Below are positions 23,163 to 35,089 of a stretch of DNA of 64,000 nucleotides, one piece after another. The DNA is from Escallonia rubra (taxonomy: Eukaryota; Streptophyta; Magnoliopsida; Escalloniales; Escalloniaceae). The position numbers were made by a program, and so were the translations under genes. The stretch spans positions 741,962 through 805,961 of the forward strand of contig JAVXUO010000425.1 of the NCBI GenBank assembly GCA_033065855.1. Direction: 5' to 3'. Numbering within the stretch: position 1 is the first letter of the stretch; every line of letters starts with the position of its first letter. The notes beneath the pieces are model-generated. The model made no database searches. It was not told where the DNA came from and worked only from the letters and a program-made list of their open reading frames with translations.

Positions 23163-24585
23163 GGCAGAAATGATTTGGGTGGATAACGGTTGGCGGTGAT
23201 TATATGGGAGGGAAGTTAATTGGCTTTTTGGCGCCAAACCATGTGAAAATGGCGGGGGCGGGAGTGGAAATAAAACAGAGATCTGTTCACGTCTTGAACA
23301 TTCTTGAGTCTTGCCCTGTTGAGTGGGGCAAAAAGAGATTTACTGGACAAATTTTTTGGGCAGCTAAAGGGTCAAGGCTTTAATTGGGAAGAAAGGGAAG
23401 GTAAAAGTCATTGAACCGTGATATTTAATAAATTTATTTTTGATATGATAAATGGTACTCGCTCTGTTTTATTAATTTTTTGTGTATTAGTATATTTTTT
23501 TACTAATTTTTTTTAATTGCAAACCGTTTTAGGAAGAGTTTATAACCACAAATAATTATCGTTAATTATGTTAGTGATGAAAAAAAAAATGAATGGCCGG
23601 ATATTATTGTTAGATGTCTGCAAAAATATTAGTAATATAATATTTAATTACAAATAAAAGCAAGTCAAGTTAGAGACAAAAATGAACATGTAAAGTGAGT
23701 AACTCTATCCTAAACTTTGCGAGTGCCAATAAAAGTAAAATACAAAGTAATGGAAGGAGTATGATTGAGCATGCAAAGAGGCGCTTCATGTATCGAGAGG
23801 TTTCAAGAGACACAATCGGACATTCTTGAAACTTGGGGTTCAGTTTTCAGACGCATCGCTTGACGTGCCACAGGCCTACAACATGAATCCGGCCCAATAA
23901 TATTCCAAGATCTTATGAAAAGGCCCATGGCTCCTCGTCACTCTAGATTTTTTAACCACAAGGAAGTGGCTTAATGGTCAATAAAGGGTCAAAGAGGTTT
24001 GTTATCTTTCTTGACTCTTGGGTTTAGATTTTGAGGCGAAATCTTAAAGAATTAACTTTTTAAATATGAATCGATTGTTTGAAAGGGGTTGAACCCATTT
24101 TTGTCGCATCAGCCTCTGAAACTCATTTGTTTGAAAGGGGGTGAAACCCACTTTCGTTCCATCGACCTTTGAAACGTGACACTTAAAATCAACACCAAGA
24201 CGCTCACAAACAGAATTCGTCTCCTCGCTGAGCAGGAAACTAAGACCATGGCAGGCAAGAAAGATATGAATGGTGACGGCGATGCAGTTACCTTCAATAC
24301 CTTGGGTAGTAGACCACTACTCTTGAAGGCCATGTAGCATCGACTTCCGATCAAAACCTTGGTACGCGATACGGCCATGCCGTTCCATGCTCAACTTGCT
24401 TTCAAGAGGAAAGGGTTGATAAAATTATGCTCTTAAGATGATCTCAACTCTAGAGAATTTGAGGGATTGACAGACCTATAGGCTAGAAGCAGGTATTGAT
24501 GACAAGCTACACAAGTACACATCTCATCATCTCATAAGTTAGTGTACAACTCTTATCAATGCATGCCAAACGAAAACAAGGGAAG
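23163..24585. other. Promoter side and distal part of duplicated unit 1
   Basis: This interval holds the upstream region of F-box gene 2 and non-coding DNA matching 28236-31378 in unit 2. A frame at 24109-24378 covers a stretch (GCCATGTAGCATCGACTTCC near 24330) that is also present at about 31130, but reading frames are not conserved between the two, so I do not call a gene. The target site used by the hAT in unit 2 is seen here unoccupied as TCGAGAGG at 23793-23800. Confidence 0.5.
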
Positions 24586-26293
24586 GAAATGTTCACATGC
24601 AACTTTTCAAGATAGCCTTATCGACAGATTCAGGTTGTGATGGTTATTCACAACATTTTTTCTGGACTGGAGCACTTCAAAGAAACTCTACTTTCTGATC
24701 ATCTTGATCATAAACTGGAAGAAATCGAGGGGCGTTATCTGATAAGTGATAAGCAATGACAAGTTCAGAAACATTTGAGAGCAGTCACACTTCTTTGACT
24801 TGAATTTCTAAAACCCAGATTCATCTGCATCTAGCGAAACAAACCTTTCGCAATGTAAATATGATGTCCAATAAAACGAAAGAAAATCCGATACTCAATA
24901 GCAAAATGGGTGAAATCATACTCCTGAGGCATCAAATGGAAACTGAAGGAAGGTATATTTGACATTCCATTAGCAAGAGTCAATGTCTGATTAATCCATG
25001 TACATGCTAACAAAAGAAGCATTACGCTACAATTGAATGGACAGGTTTTAAAGATTTGGCAATGAACGTACTAATGAAGGATGTACACTTGGGATTCAAA
25101 CTGATGATCGAGGAAGGTGTGATTAGAGAGAGCAAATGGAAGAGCCAAAGCCAGATGCCACTCACTACTCAACAAAGGCACAAACTGCCCCCGTGGAAAA
25201 CGTAAACAGGCAATATAGATCTATCAATTCATTCCACAATTCAACCCACCATCAGTTTTACAGACGCTGCAGATCATGAGCCTTGCCACAGGTGGAGGAT
25301 ATCCGGAAAGTCAAACGGAGAAGAGGTTTTAAGTGTCTTTGTGTGGGGTGAGAATGATAAAAGGAGATGAACAGAGATTTTAGGACATGAAAAATTTCCC
25401 TAGCCCATGGCCTAGTATCCGGCGGGACAAATGACCAATCGCATTAATCAAGACTTGGGAGCAACTTATATTGTCACTTTGGGGGTCCATCCTATCATCA
25501 CGACCTTCAAAGTTTTGGTACTTGTCAAACAGCACTGATCCAGAAAATCCTTACACGAGAACCAGACTTAGAAACTCCTCATAGAATTGCAAAAGAACGA
25601 AGGCCACGGCTGGGAAACTCAATCTAAGATGACAGAAAAGGCAGAAAGGACCAATCTCAAGTAAGGCAGAAAGGACCAATCTCAAGTAAGGCAGAAAGGA
25701 CCAATCTCAAGTAGCAAGTAAAAGATTCATTAGAGTAAATGAAAATTATAGCAGGTTATCATCATTGCCACTGAAACGACATGCTACAAATCCAAAACAA
25801 AGTGGTAAGTGTCTTCAGCCTGGTTAATCAAAGACCAATCTGCTATAAAGTTTCTCAGCAAGCTACAACTTTTCACTTCCGAAGTCATTCCCATAACATG
25901 AGAACAGCCAAAAAAGATGTAAGAACCGCACATTACAGATAGAGATCTTCAAAATCTTTTTGCTACAAAAACTGAACATCAGCAAAGACTTTCACAATAT
26001 CGCCTTACTATGGGATGAAGATAAGAAGAAACATTACTGCGATCAAACATTCTCTATTCCCCCCAATCCAATCAAGCCCATATCCTAAGAACATAAAAAA
26101 GACTGTCAGCACCTTGAAATCAGTCGGAAAAGTTCAAATCACATTGCCCATATATATACTAATACTTGTAGCATATGAAGTAATATGTGCCCAAAAAAAA
26201 ACCAAACATAGAAAGATTACACCTAGTAGGTGTCAACGAGATTTCAGACCCACCTCTTTACTCCCATATTTTGTCCGTGCTGCTCCTTGCAAG

Positions 26294-28235
26294 TTACAGC
26301 ACTAATTTGAATCCCGTTGACAGGAACTCATTCCTGATAGAAACAAAGACCAACAGGTGAGCACCAAGTCAAGTAGAAAAATGGGGATGCCACTTTTATT
26401 TAATTTGTTCACTGAATTCTAACACTCCAATGGCATTAAGTATTGTGATCCAAGCATTTTAAAGACACAAGACATTCTTCTAAAATACATGGATCAAATA
26501 AACCACCTCGTCTGAAATTTAGAATTTGAAACATTTGAAATAATGGTTGCAGACAACCTTAGCCATTGGATTGGGAACTAACAACAAATAACTTCAAAGC
26601 AATTTTATGCTTCTAGGCAAACCCAAAATTTGTTGTTCTCAACTTGGGATACTAACATGTAAGAGTTGAACAAAAAAGGGCTAGAATAGTAAAATGTGAG
26701 CAAATGTAGTGATAAACAACATACAGAAACCATAGTAGAAACTAGCAAAGATACGAGGAGATAGTGTTCTACCTCTTCTTCTTCTTCACATTGGTTTTCT
26801 CTTCTTCCTGCTGCTTCTTGATCTCACCAATTTTGCCTTCTTGTCCCTGCTGCTTCTTAATCTCACTTATTTTGCCTTCTTGCCCCTGCAGCTTCTTGAT
26901 CTCACCAATTTTGCCTTCTTCTCCCTGCTGCTTCTTTATCTCACTAATTTTGCCTCCTTGCCCCTGCTGCTTCTTGATCTCACCAATTTTGGCTTCTTCC
27001 CCTTGCTGCTTAATGATCTCATCAACTTTGCCTTCTTGACCCAGCTGCTTCTTGATCTCACAAATTTTGCCTTCTTCTCCCTGCTGCTTCTTGATGTCAC
27101 CAAATTTTCCTTCTTGCTCCCGCTGTTTCTTTCTATTAGCAGTTTCCCCATCACTATCAAGCGGAACAAGGCTTCCTACACAAGTCCCTGCACAATAAAA
27201 ACGAGAAAGGCCCCGAACCGAGGCCTTCCTAACAGTTTTCTTCTCCAAGTCATACCAAATAAGCATAATTCCTTTGTGATTCAACAAAACCTCTTTCCCA
27301 TCCGTCGAATAAGCTATAGGCGCCAGAGTAGCATAAGCCTCAACCATAGGCGGTGCAAGCCTCACCAATTTGACCCAAGACTCCTTCACTCCATATTCCT
27401 TCATCACCCACATATCAACACGATATTCACAGTAAATGACAGTCAAACACAAGCACCCGTCCATAACATCCGTAATCATGCCAACCCAATTCTTCTCCTC
27501 ATAATCAGGCTTTGGCACCGTTCGATACTCCTCAGTGCGAAGATCAAACGCAACAATCTCCCTACCAAGCGGCAAATTCTCCCTCCCAAATGCCACAACC
27601 ATATGAACCGCACCCTTAACATGCACACCTTTTACTCTTCTATAAGGTAGGCTATAAGGAAAATCCCTCAAACATTTCCACGAGTTCGATTTCAAACTAT
27701 AAACCCTAGTTTCAGATTTAATCCACTTATCATCTCCGTCTCTAAACTCCATTACAAGAAACACTTTGTAATCATCACAAACAGGATCATATCCAAAGCC
27801 ATAACATATATAAGTGGACTCCAAATATCCCGGGTCTGGAATTAGCGGGTTTGGCAACTTCCTGTACTTTCTAGTTGATGGGTTTAACAAAAAATTTTCG
27901 TCTCCGCCTCTTGCTAAGAGAAGCAAGCCGTTGCACGAGCCCGTCAACGTAAACCTAGCGTCAAATTCAGCATTGAGTTGAACGACGCAATCAAGTGAAG
28001 CGACCTTGGCAGAGTAGTAATTACCCGATTCGCCTCCGAGGATTAGGTGGAGGTTGGCGCCGGTGGCTACAGACCGATTGAGATGTTCCTTGATGAATTC
28101 TGGACTGTCGATCACCGCGCCCCACCGCTTCGAAACGCACCGGAATTGCATGAGGAACTTCGCCGGCAGCCGGGTAAGGATGTTTCTGATTATGTCCGCT
28201 GGGAGGTTCAGGTCTTCCGCCGGTTGAGGATCCAT
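26294..28235 (-). CDS. F-box protein, CPR1/CPR30-like, with 8-unit repeat tail (gene 3)
   Basis: Exon 1 is 28235 down to 26773 and exon 2 is 26333 down to 26294, giving 500 residues. An upstream in-frame ATG at 28388 would add 51 residues without domain content, so the shared inner ATG is preferred. The domains match gene 2: F-box at about residues 8-45, then an F-box-associated domain (LNPSTRKYRKLP, GYDPVCDDYKV), then eight 13-residue KKQQGEEGKICEI-type units. Donor AG|GTAGAA and acceptor ATCAG (26334-26338) are both intact, so splicing gives KKRNEFLSTGFKLVL, close to the tail of gene 1. This copy therefore seems to keep the ancestral C-terminus that gene 2 has lost. Its role as an SCF substrate adaptor is inferred from the family, and the target is unknown. 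Confidence 0.87.
26820..27131 (-). repeat. Coding minisatellite in F-box gene 3, 39-bp period, 8 units
   Basis: Eight in-frame 39-bp units are present, against 15 in gene 2. The five units nearest the F-box-associated domain match those of gene 2 in order and type (GKFGDI, GKICEI, GKVDEI, AKIGEI, GKISEI), as do the last two. The length difference therefore comes from gain or loss in the middle of the array. Confidence 0.93.
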
Positions 28236-28894
28236 GGCAGAAATGATTTGGGTGGCTAACGGTTGGCGGTGATTATATGGGAGGGAAGTTAATTGGCTTT
28301 TTGGCGCCAAACCATGTGAAAATGGCGGGGGCGGGAGTGAAAATAAAACAGAAATCTGTTTTGAGGAGTGTGGACACGTCTTGAACATTCTCGAGTCTTG
28401 CCCTGTTGAGTGGCAAGAAGAGATTTACTGGACAAAGTTTTTGGGCAGCTAAGGGGTCAAGGCTTCATGGGGAAGAAAGGGAGGGTAAAAGTCATTGAAC
28501 CGTGGAATTTAATAATTTTATTCTTGATATAATAAATGGTACTCGCTCCGTTCTATCCCATTTTTGTGTATTAATATATTTTGTTACTAATTTTTTTTAA
28601 TTGTAAACCGTTGTAGGAAGAGTTTATTGCTACAATAATTATCGTTAACTATGTTCGATAACTTTTAATTAGTGATGAAAAAAATGTATCACTAGATATT
28701 ATTATTAGATGTCTGCAAAAATATCAGTAATATAATATTTATTTACGAATAAAAGCAAGTCAAGTTAGAGATAAAAAGGAACATGTAAAGTGAGTAACTC
28801 TGTCCTAAAATTTGCAAGTGCCTAGAAAGCAAAATAAAAAGTAATGGAAGGAGTATGATTGAGCCATACAAGAGGCGTTTCATGTCTCGAGAGG

Positions 28895-30238
28895 TAGAGG
28901 TGTCAAACGGGCCGGGCTTGGGCCGCCCGGCCCGGGCCCATCGGGCTTGAAACAGGGCCGGGCCGGGGCCGGGCCAAGTGGCTGCCAATTCGGGCCGGGC
29001 CGGGCGCTGGGGAGAATGCTAGGCCCAGTCCAAGCCCTGGCCCTAGGCCCAATATTTAGGGCCGGGCTTGGGCCGGGCCCGGGCCCAAATTTTTTTTGTG
29101 TGTAATTTCTTTCTTTAATTGGCTATAATTATCCCTCTTTACTCATAATGTTGTTTTATTAGAGATACCACTTCCTCATGAATTTATCTTGAATTGGGAA
29201 AAAAGAATTGGTGACTACATGAGTATTTCCTTTTAAATATCGATACCTTAATCCCAAGAATTGGTGACTACATGCTTTTATTTGTTCGTTCTTAGATATC
29301 GATACCTTAATCCCAAAAGTTGAGTCCAAAAGGAAATATTGCCATATACATTGTGAGATTATTTCCAAACAGAGAAACTGTTTAAACAGGGGACCAAAAA
29401 GGCAAACATTCAAAGATGGTAATACCATATGGTTAGCTAGATACCGGTACACGTCTTTAACTGGCTTATTCTTGAGTAGAATTTGGGCTCTTAAGCGTTT
29501 GCTGCTGAAAGAGGTTGAAATCTTCAAAGCTGGGGCTGTGTGGAAAATGGTGTAGTCAAAGAATGGCAATGTAGGTGGTTGAATCCTAAATGGACTCCAA
29601 CCCAAGAAACTAAAAAAAATTGGATGTCTTATCCACTAATCTTATGAACCCATTTTGAAGTAAACATGAAAATAGCAAGTCACCAGAAAATCTCGGAATT
29701 GGTCAGGAACAAGATTTACAGCTTTGGGTATAAATAGCAAGAAGAATTTCAGTATGAGTAGGAGAGAGAGAGATATGCAGATAGGCACACAAATAAATAA
29801 AGAAGGGTTGGTGGCTCTCGTGAGAAATGAGAAGCCAAGATCCAACACCTAACATGAGTCATGAACACAAGAAAGTCAGATGACTCAAAGTCATTTTGGG
29901 CTCAACAAAAAAGAACAGGACAGTAACCAAAATGAAAATGCAAGAAATGTTAATGGCAAGTTGACAGAACCTTTTCAAACGTGGGACACACCCAAACATG
30001 AAGCATGATGCCAAGGATTCATGCCCCAAAAACTGGGCCGCAGAACCGGGCCAAGCCCGGGCCAAAACCGGGCCATTTTCGGGCCGGGCCGGGCTTTTTC
30101 GCAGAATATGAAGGCCTGGTCCAGGCCCAGGCCCCAAGCCCGCTTGTGCAGGGCCGCTACTGTTCACGGACGGGGCCGGGCCAGAACCGGGCCGGGTCGG
30201 GCCAGCCCGCGGGCCGCCCGGCCCGTTTGACAACTCTA
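28895..30238. mobile_element. Non-autonomous hAT element with perfect 8-bp target duplication
   Basis: The ends are TAGAGGTGTCAAACGGGCCG and, reversed, TAGAGTTGTCAAACGGGCCG. TCGAGAGG flanks both sides (28887-28894 and 30239-30246) and is present once, unoccupied, in unit 1 at 23793-23800. Both subterminal regions are packed with GGGCCGGGC-type motifs (28905-29090 and 30040-30230). The 1344-bp element has no transposase. The inner part (29110-30030) has ordinary composition and includes short repeats such as AAGAATTGGTGACTACATG (about 29203 and 29258). It inserted after the tandem duplication. Confidence 0.95.
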
Positions 30239-30409
30239 TCGAGAGGTTTCAAGAGACAAACTCGGACATTCTTGAAACTTGGGGTCCAGTCTTCAGGCGT
30301 CGCTTGACGTGCCACAGGCCCACAACAATATCCCAAGATCATATGTAAAGGTCCATGGCTCCTCGTTGCTCCAGAATTTTTAACCACAAGGAAGTGGCTT
30401 AATGGTCGA

Positions 30410-30815
30410 CGAATCACCCTGGCATACGCGATGCGCGTACGAAAATAAAATTAATAGTATAAATTTTATTATAAAAAAAAATCACGTATACATGTTTTTT
30501 TTTATATTCAGTAAAATGAATCTTAAATTACTGAAAGATAACATAGTGACACGTGTCCAAACATAAGTTAGCAAAATATTATTATTGTATCAAACTTGGC
30601 CTTTAAATTTTACTTTAACTCTATTTTTTGATGAATTTTAATTTGTGAAAACTAAACATAATTATACAGGTAGTTACTTATCAATTAAGATTTTTATTTT
30701 GTGTCATTTCTTAAAAAATTTGTTAGAATGCCACTTGTAATCATTGTAGTGGTAGTTATGCAACACCAAAAAGGTGTTATACCAAATCATGTTTTGACTT
30801 AATAAGTAGTATAGA
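30410..30815 (-). mobile_element. Helitron-like 406-bp insertion
   Basis: Comparison with unit 1 (GGCTTAATGGTCAATAAAGG near 23970) shows this block is extra. Read on the minus strand it begins TCTATACTACTTATTAAG, directly after an A, and has no target duplication. Near the other end is the small hairpin TACGCGCATCGCGTA, about 15 bases from the border. A 5' TC, a 3' hairpin and A|T insertion fit a Helitron. The last four bases read TTCG rather than CTRR, so the family call is not firm. Confidence 0.5.
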
Positions 30816-31378
30816 TAAAATTTCAAAGAGGTTTGTTATGTTTCTCGACTCTCGGGTTGAGATTTTAAGGCAAGCATTTTAAAGAAATAACTTTTTAAAT
30901 AAGAATTGTTTGTTTTTTGGTGTGTGTGTGTGGGGGGGGGTGGGAACCACTTTCGTCCCATCAGCCTCTGAAACATGGCGCGTAAAATCATCACCAAGGT
31001 GCTCACAGACACGATTCATCTCCTCGTTGAGCAAGAAATTGAGACCATGGTAGGCAAGAAAGATATGGATGGCAACGACTATGTAATTACCTTCAATACC
31101 TTGGGTAGTACACCGCTACTCTTGAAGGCCATGTAGCATCGACTTCCGATCACAACCTTAGTACGCGAAACCACGGCCATGCCATATTGTATGATCAACT
31201 TGCTTTCAAGAGAAAAGGGTTGATAAAATTGCGCTTTAAAGATGATCTCAACTCTTGAGAATTTGACGGATTGGCAGACCTATAAGCAGGTATTGATGAC
31301 AAGCTAAACACACATCTCATCGTGTCATAAGTTAATGTAAAACTCTTATCAATGCATGCCAAACGGAAACAAGGGAAG

Positions 31379-31879
31379 TAAAATTGGAAGTAGTTTTTGA
31401 CACAAATATTATGTATTAATTAATGACTCACTTATTTATTGTTCTTTAAACTTGTTTATCAATTTATAGTAGTTGGAAAATGCGGCTTGAAATCATGAAA
31501 AATGTTATTTCAAATCTACGTACTTAAATAAAATAACAAAAAAAATTCCACAAATGATGTAATTGTGGTTTGAAACTATACTTTCTCCGACAATAAAATT
31601 TGAAAACCACACTTTCATATATAATCCGAAAGTAGATTTGAATACGTTTTTTCTAGAATTACCACATATTCGTAATTAAGTTTGAAAATACTTCATACAA
31701 GTAAATAAATATTAAACTGTGAAATTTGGGTCAAAAGCTCAAACCTAATTACGGAGTACTACATTCAATAACACATGTGTTCCAATTTAAAGATGTGTTC
31801 CAATTTAAAGCTCAAGCCTAATTACGGAGTACTACATTCAATAACACAAACATGTGTTCCAATTTAAAGATGCCTTCAT
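31379..31879. other. Intergenic, with a short tandem duplication
   Basis: A block including CCTAATTACGGAGTACTACA and TTCAATAACACA is repeated at about 31744-31790 and 31810-31855, and GTGTTCCAATTTAAAG occurs three times between about 31778 and 31870. No gene is seen. Confidence 0.45.
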
Positions 31880-32960
31880 CAGAGAGATAATTTCCATCAA
31901 CGTTCAATAACACAAACTCAGGCTCATCCACCATAACCCGAGCCAAAAAGCTAGTCTAGCTCCAATTTTTCTTCGTTTGTGATCTGGCTCATATTAAATT
32001 CCTGCAGTTCATCATGGCCTTTCTAACGCCTTGCCGATCCAAATTATACCCATCCTTCAGTTCGTTTTGAGCCAAGTTCAACGTGGTAACTGCTTCTCTA
32101 TACACACAGATAAAGCATAAGCATCGATCTTTAGCTGATACGCATGCCATTTCCAGCCATCTCCAATGATTCAAGATAAGGGGCTGTTTGTTTGGAACCA
32201 TTGGCTATGGAAATGACCCCATCATCTTCCAAATCCAGGTAGCTTACGTTAAGTTCTCTGAGGTTCCTGCATACTTAGAAATCGATTTGCTTAGCGTAAG
32301 TCCAGCTTGGATACCGAATACGCTGCCTTGTACGTCAATCTTCCTCAAATGCGGACACATCCCGGGAGCTTCAGACAATGCACTTCCCCCTACAGATTCA
32401 ACCCTAGCAGAATAGCACTGGAAATCCTCCAGCAAATCTGAGCGCTTCACACTTGCAGAAATAGCCACAGCCCCTTCGTCACCAGTCGTGTTATTATGGA
32501 AACATAGAGCTCTCGATCGGCTGCTTCGTGGAAGGCATTAACTCACAAATAGCTTGCGCAGCTCTCGCTGAGACGCCGCTGTTCACAAAAAATAGTTTTT
32601 TTCCAAGCAGCCAATCTGGGATTACAAGAGCATCTCAAGAGCCCTAATTAAAGCGATTCTCGCCAAGGGCATTTGTCAGAAAAATTGAGTAACTTCAAAG
32701 TACAACCTTCAAGTGCCTTTGAGGATATACTCATGGCCTGAAGTGCGTCTTCCTCGTCTCTTGCCGTGATGATGTATACTTGAAAGATCAACTTCCTCCT
32801 TCAACTGATTCCTAAGGGCCGTTAAACCAGGCTCGCTGCAACATAAACTGCTTCTGAGACATTGCTTCTATTTCTGAAAGATATATTGCTGTAGAAATTT
32901 CCTTCCTCTTTAATGGCTTCAACAGTTCCCGAGCCGCCTCGGCCTCCAAACTTCAGAGAC
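31880..32960 (-). pseudogene. RanGAP (Ran GTPase-activating protein) pseudogene
   Basis: Pieces in all three minus-strand frames match the leucine-rich-repeat core of plant RanGAP in the right order: FYSNISFRNRS (about 32880), SISSKALEGCTLKLLNFSD (about 32720), FVNSGVSARAAQAICELMPS (about 32580), AISASVKRSDLLEDFQCYSA and GMCPHLRKIDVQGSVFGIQA (32470-32260), LNLAQNELKD (about 32070), and VMVDEPEFVLLNVDGNYLSD (about 31900-31960). The frame changes and stops occur repeatedly. The N-terminal WPP nuclear-envelope domain and the acidic tail are not seen. Functional RanGAP stimulates GTP hydrolysis by Ran in nuclear transport. This copy is dead. There are no introns, but I cannot prove retrocopy origin. 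Confidence 0.85.
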
Positions 32961-33947
32961 AACTCAATTGCAAAAAACAGGAGACTCGAACCGAGCTTGT
33001 CATAACCAGAGTGGACTAAGCCCAAGTGCACCTCAATTGAAAATGGCCTACCCCATATAAGTGTGTAATAATTTCAAAATGCTAGTATATTAATATTAGA
33101 AGAAAAAGTTGGGCATTGTGAATTCAGATAATTACACATCTTTTTCTTTTTCTGAGTACAAAGTTAAATACACGAGAAATTTCAGAAACGAAGACTTCAA
33201 CAATTTGCAGTCTTGACTTGTACACTGATCTCTGAACTTATTTCCAATGTGTTTATTTGTACAATTATTAGCGCCTAAATAGAAACTTGTGCAAAGATGG
33301 GCGATAATGTTGTACATTATTTCTTTTTTGTTTTAGTACAATACAATAGAACTAGGGTGCAAGAATATTCTGAAAGTTTGGAATGATTAACTATATGTAC
33401 GTTGTTCACTTGAACATTAGCGTTTCGTTGAATGTACAATCTTAATGAGCGGAAAAAAAAAAAAAATTCCTTCTGCTTTTCCATGACAGAAAATCATTCC
33501 TAAAACTTTCTCTAGCAACACTTAGCATAACTAAAGAATCGGTGTCGACATTTCATCCCGCTTAAAAATGCTTCAAAAGTGTCACCATTGAGCTTTAGCA
33601 ACAATCTTTTTTCTGCCGAAAAGGATGGTTAGAATAAGTTTCGGACTAGACTAAAAATATTAGGAACAATCTCTACTAGAGTCTGGATATGCTATAAACT
33701 TAACGTAGGATTAGCTGGAGAGTTAACATACTCGTAGACCGACAGTAACATTAGTGTATAAAAACATACATGGCACGTTCATAGATTACGACTTATAAGT
33801 TGATTTAATTGTTATAATCAACATAGCTCTTTCCTTTCGGTAAAGAAGAACAAAAGGAAAGAGAAGAGGTCGTCTATCTTATAAAGAGTTTGAATCAAGG
33901 CATTGGCAATTTGAGTTTTTCAACTATATATGATATGATATGATATG
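32961..33947. other. Intergenic, no gene recognised
   Basis: The sequence is AT-rich with a poly-A run near 33453. Short open frames have no familiar content. The last bases (GATATGATATGATATG) form a short TATGA microsatellite next to the solo LTR, and its final ATATG is the LTR's target duplication. Confidence 0.4.
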
Positions 33948-34139
33948 TGTTCCCAACCCATTCTGGTCGCACCCAAAGGCCCACTACGGTCCCACTTTGC
34001 ATGACACGTCCGCACAAGCAACATACATTTTCAACGCTCACAACCGGTCAAAGCATGCACGCTCAAGTAACGTGACCAAGCCTCATGACACTTCGACCGT
34101 CGCACTTCGCCTGTCGCCCAACGACGCGCCATGACACTT

Positions 34140-34260
34140 GCCCAAGGAAGTTGGCCTTGGCCTCCCCCTTGGGGTCGGCCTCGGCCTTGGCCTCCCCCTT
34201 GGGGTCGGCCTCGGCCTTGGCCTCCCCCTTGGGGTCGGCCTCGGCCTTCCCCGAAGGGTT
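34140..34260. repeat. 30-bp minisatellite in solo LTR 1
   Basis: Units of GGCCTCCCCCTTGGGGTCGG+CCTCGGCCTT repeat about three and a half times. Each unit contains the self-complementary CCCCTTGGGG. Confidence 0.85.
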
Positions 34261-34639
34261 GGCCTTTGGCCTCTATCCTTAGCACCTTCACTTCTCTTCA
34301 AGAGGCCTTGCATCCTTCGCGACGTCCGTCGTGCATCACCTTACGGACGTTCGTACATCAACCTCGCGACGTCCGTCGTGCATCACCTTACGGACGTTCG
34401 TACATCAACCTCGCGACGTCCGTCCTGCAACAACCCCCCGTCGCCCGGACACAACTCCGCGACCACGTCGCCCAGACACAACTCCGCGACCCCGTCGCCC
34501 GGACACAACTCCCCGACGCTCATCATCCGTCGCCCGGACGTCGTCTCCGTGACCCCCGTCACCAACGTCCGGGCGTCACACTCCAACACTCCGCCGCGCC
34601 CGTGCGCCGCGCCGCTGATACAGCCGTGCCCCCAGGCTC

Positions 34640-35030
34640 TCTGTCACACTACCGTGCCCCCGGCACCATAAGCACTTTGTCGCGCCCATGCGCCACCATT
34701 GACACCAACGTGCCCCCGGCACCTTACGCACTCCGTCGCGCCCATGCGCCGCACCATTGACACAAACATGCCCCCGGCACCTTACGCACTCCGTCGCGCC
34801 CATGCGCCGCGCCATTGACATAGACGTGCCCCCGACACCTTACTCACTTCATCGCGCCCATGCGCCACAATCATGTCATCATGCCCCCGGGCACCTTACT
34901 CACTTCATCCCGCCAATGCGCCACAATCATGTCATTATGCTCCTGGGCACCTTACTCACTTCATCGCGCCCATGCGCCACAATCATGTCATCATGCCCCC
35001 GGGCACCACACTCATTCATCACACCATGCG
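34640..35030. repeat. About 60-bp tandem repeats in solo LTR 1
   Basis: Units built on CACTCCGTCGCGCCCATGCG and TGCCCCCGGCACCTTACGCA repeat six to seven times, drifting from one unit to the next (CATTGACACAAACATGCCCC becomes CAATCATGTCATCATGCCCC). A separate two-unit repeat of about 60 bp (GCGACGTCCGTCGTGCATCA) lies just before, at about 34318-34430. Confidence 0.8.
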
Positions 35031-35089
35031 CACCTTGCCTTGGTCATGGAACATGCTTCAACCCACTCTCCGGAGTGTACATCATCCGC

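Larger units (their letters stand above)
19276..24585. repeat. Tandem segmental duplication, unit 1 (F-box gene 2)
   Basis: The unit starts GAATGTTCACATGCAACTTT and ends GCATGCCAAACGAAAACAAG+GGAAG. It is directly followed by unit 2 starting with the same ATGTTCACATGCAACTTT. Homology with unit 2 runs through the gene, its 3' flank, its promoter side and about 1.3 kb beyond. A 192-bp sample (19495-19686 against 24831-25022) differs at about 8 positions, near 4 percent. This unit lacks the hAT and Helitron-like insertions found in unit 2 and so shows their empty sites (about 23793-23800 and 23980). Confidence 0.88.
24586..31378. repeat. Tandem segmental duplication, unit 2 (F-box gene 3)
   Basis: This is the direct repeat of 19276-24585. 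It is longer because of a hAT insertion (28895-30238) and a Helitron-like insertion (30410-30815), offset by a shorter coding minisatellite. A local triplication of GGCAGAAAGGACCAATCTCA lies at about 25635-25710, where unit 1 has one copy (about 20309). The unit ends at about 31378 after GCATGCCAAACGGAAACAAG. Confidence 0.88.

Noticed and set aside
24109-24378. An 89-codon minus-strand frame with a similar sequence near 30.96-31.2 kb
   Set aside because: The nucleotide similarity is due to the tandem duplication. The frame is not conserved in the second unit.
34131-34760. Long open frames (up to 209 codons) in both strands at 34.0-35.8 kb
   Set aside because: They follow the periods of GC-rich minisatellites inside the solo LTR, have repetitive low-complexity translations, and appear in several frames at once.
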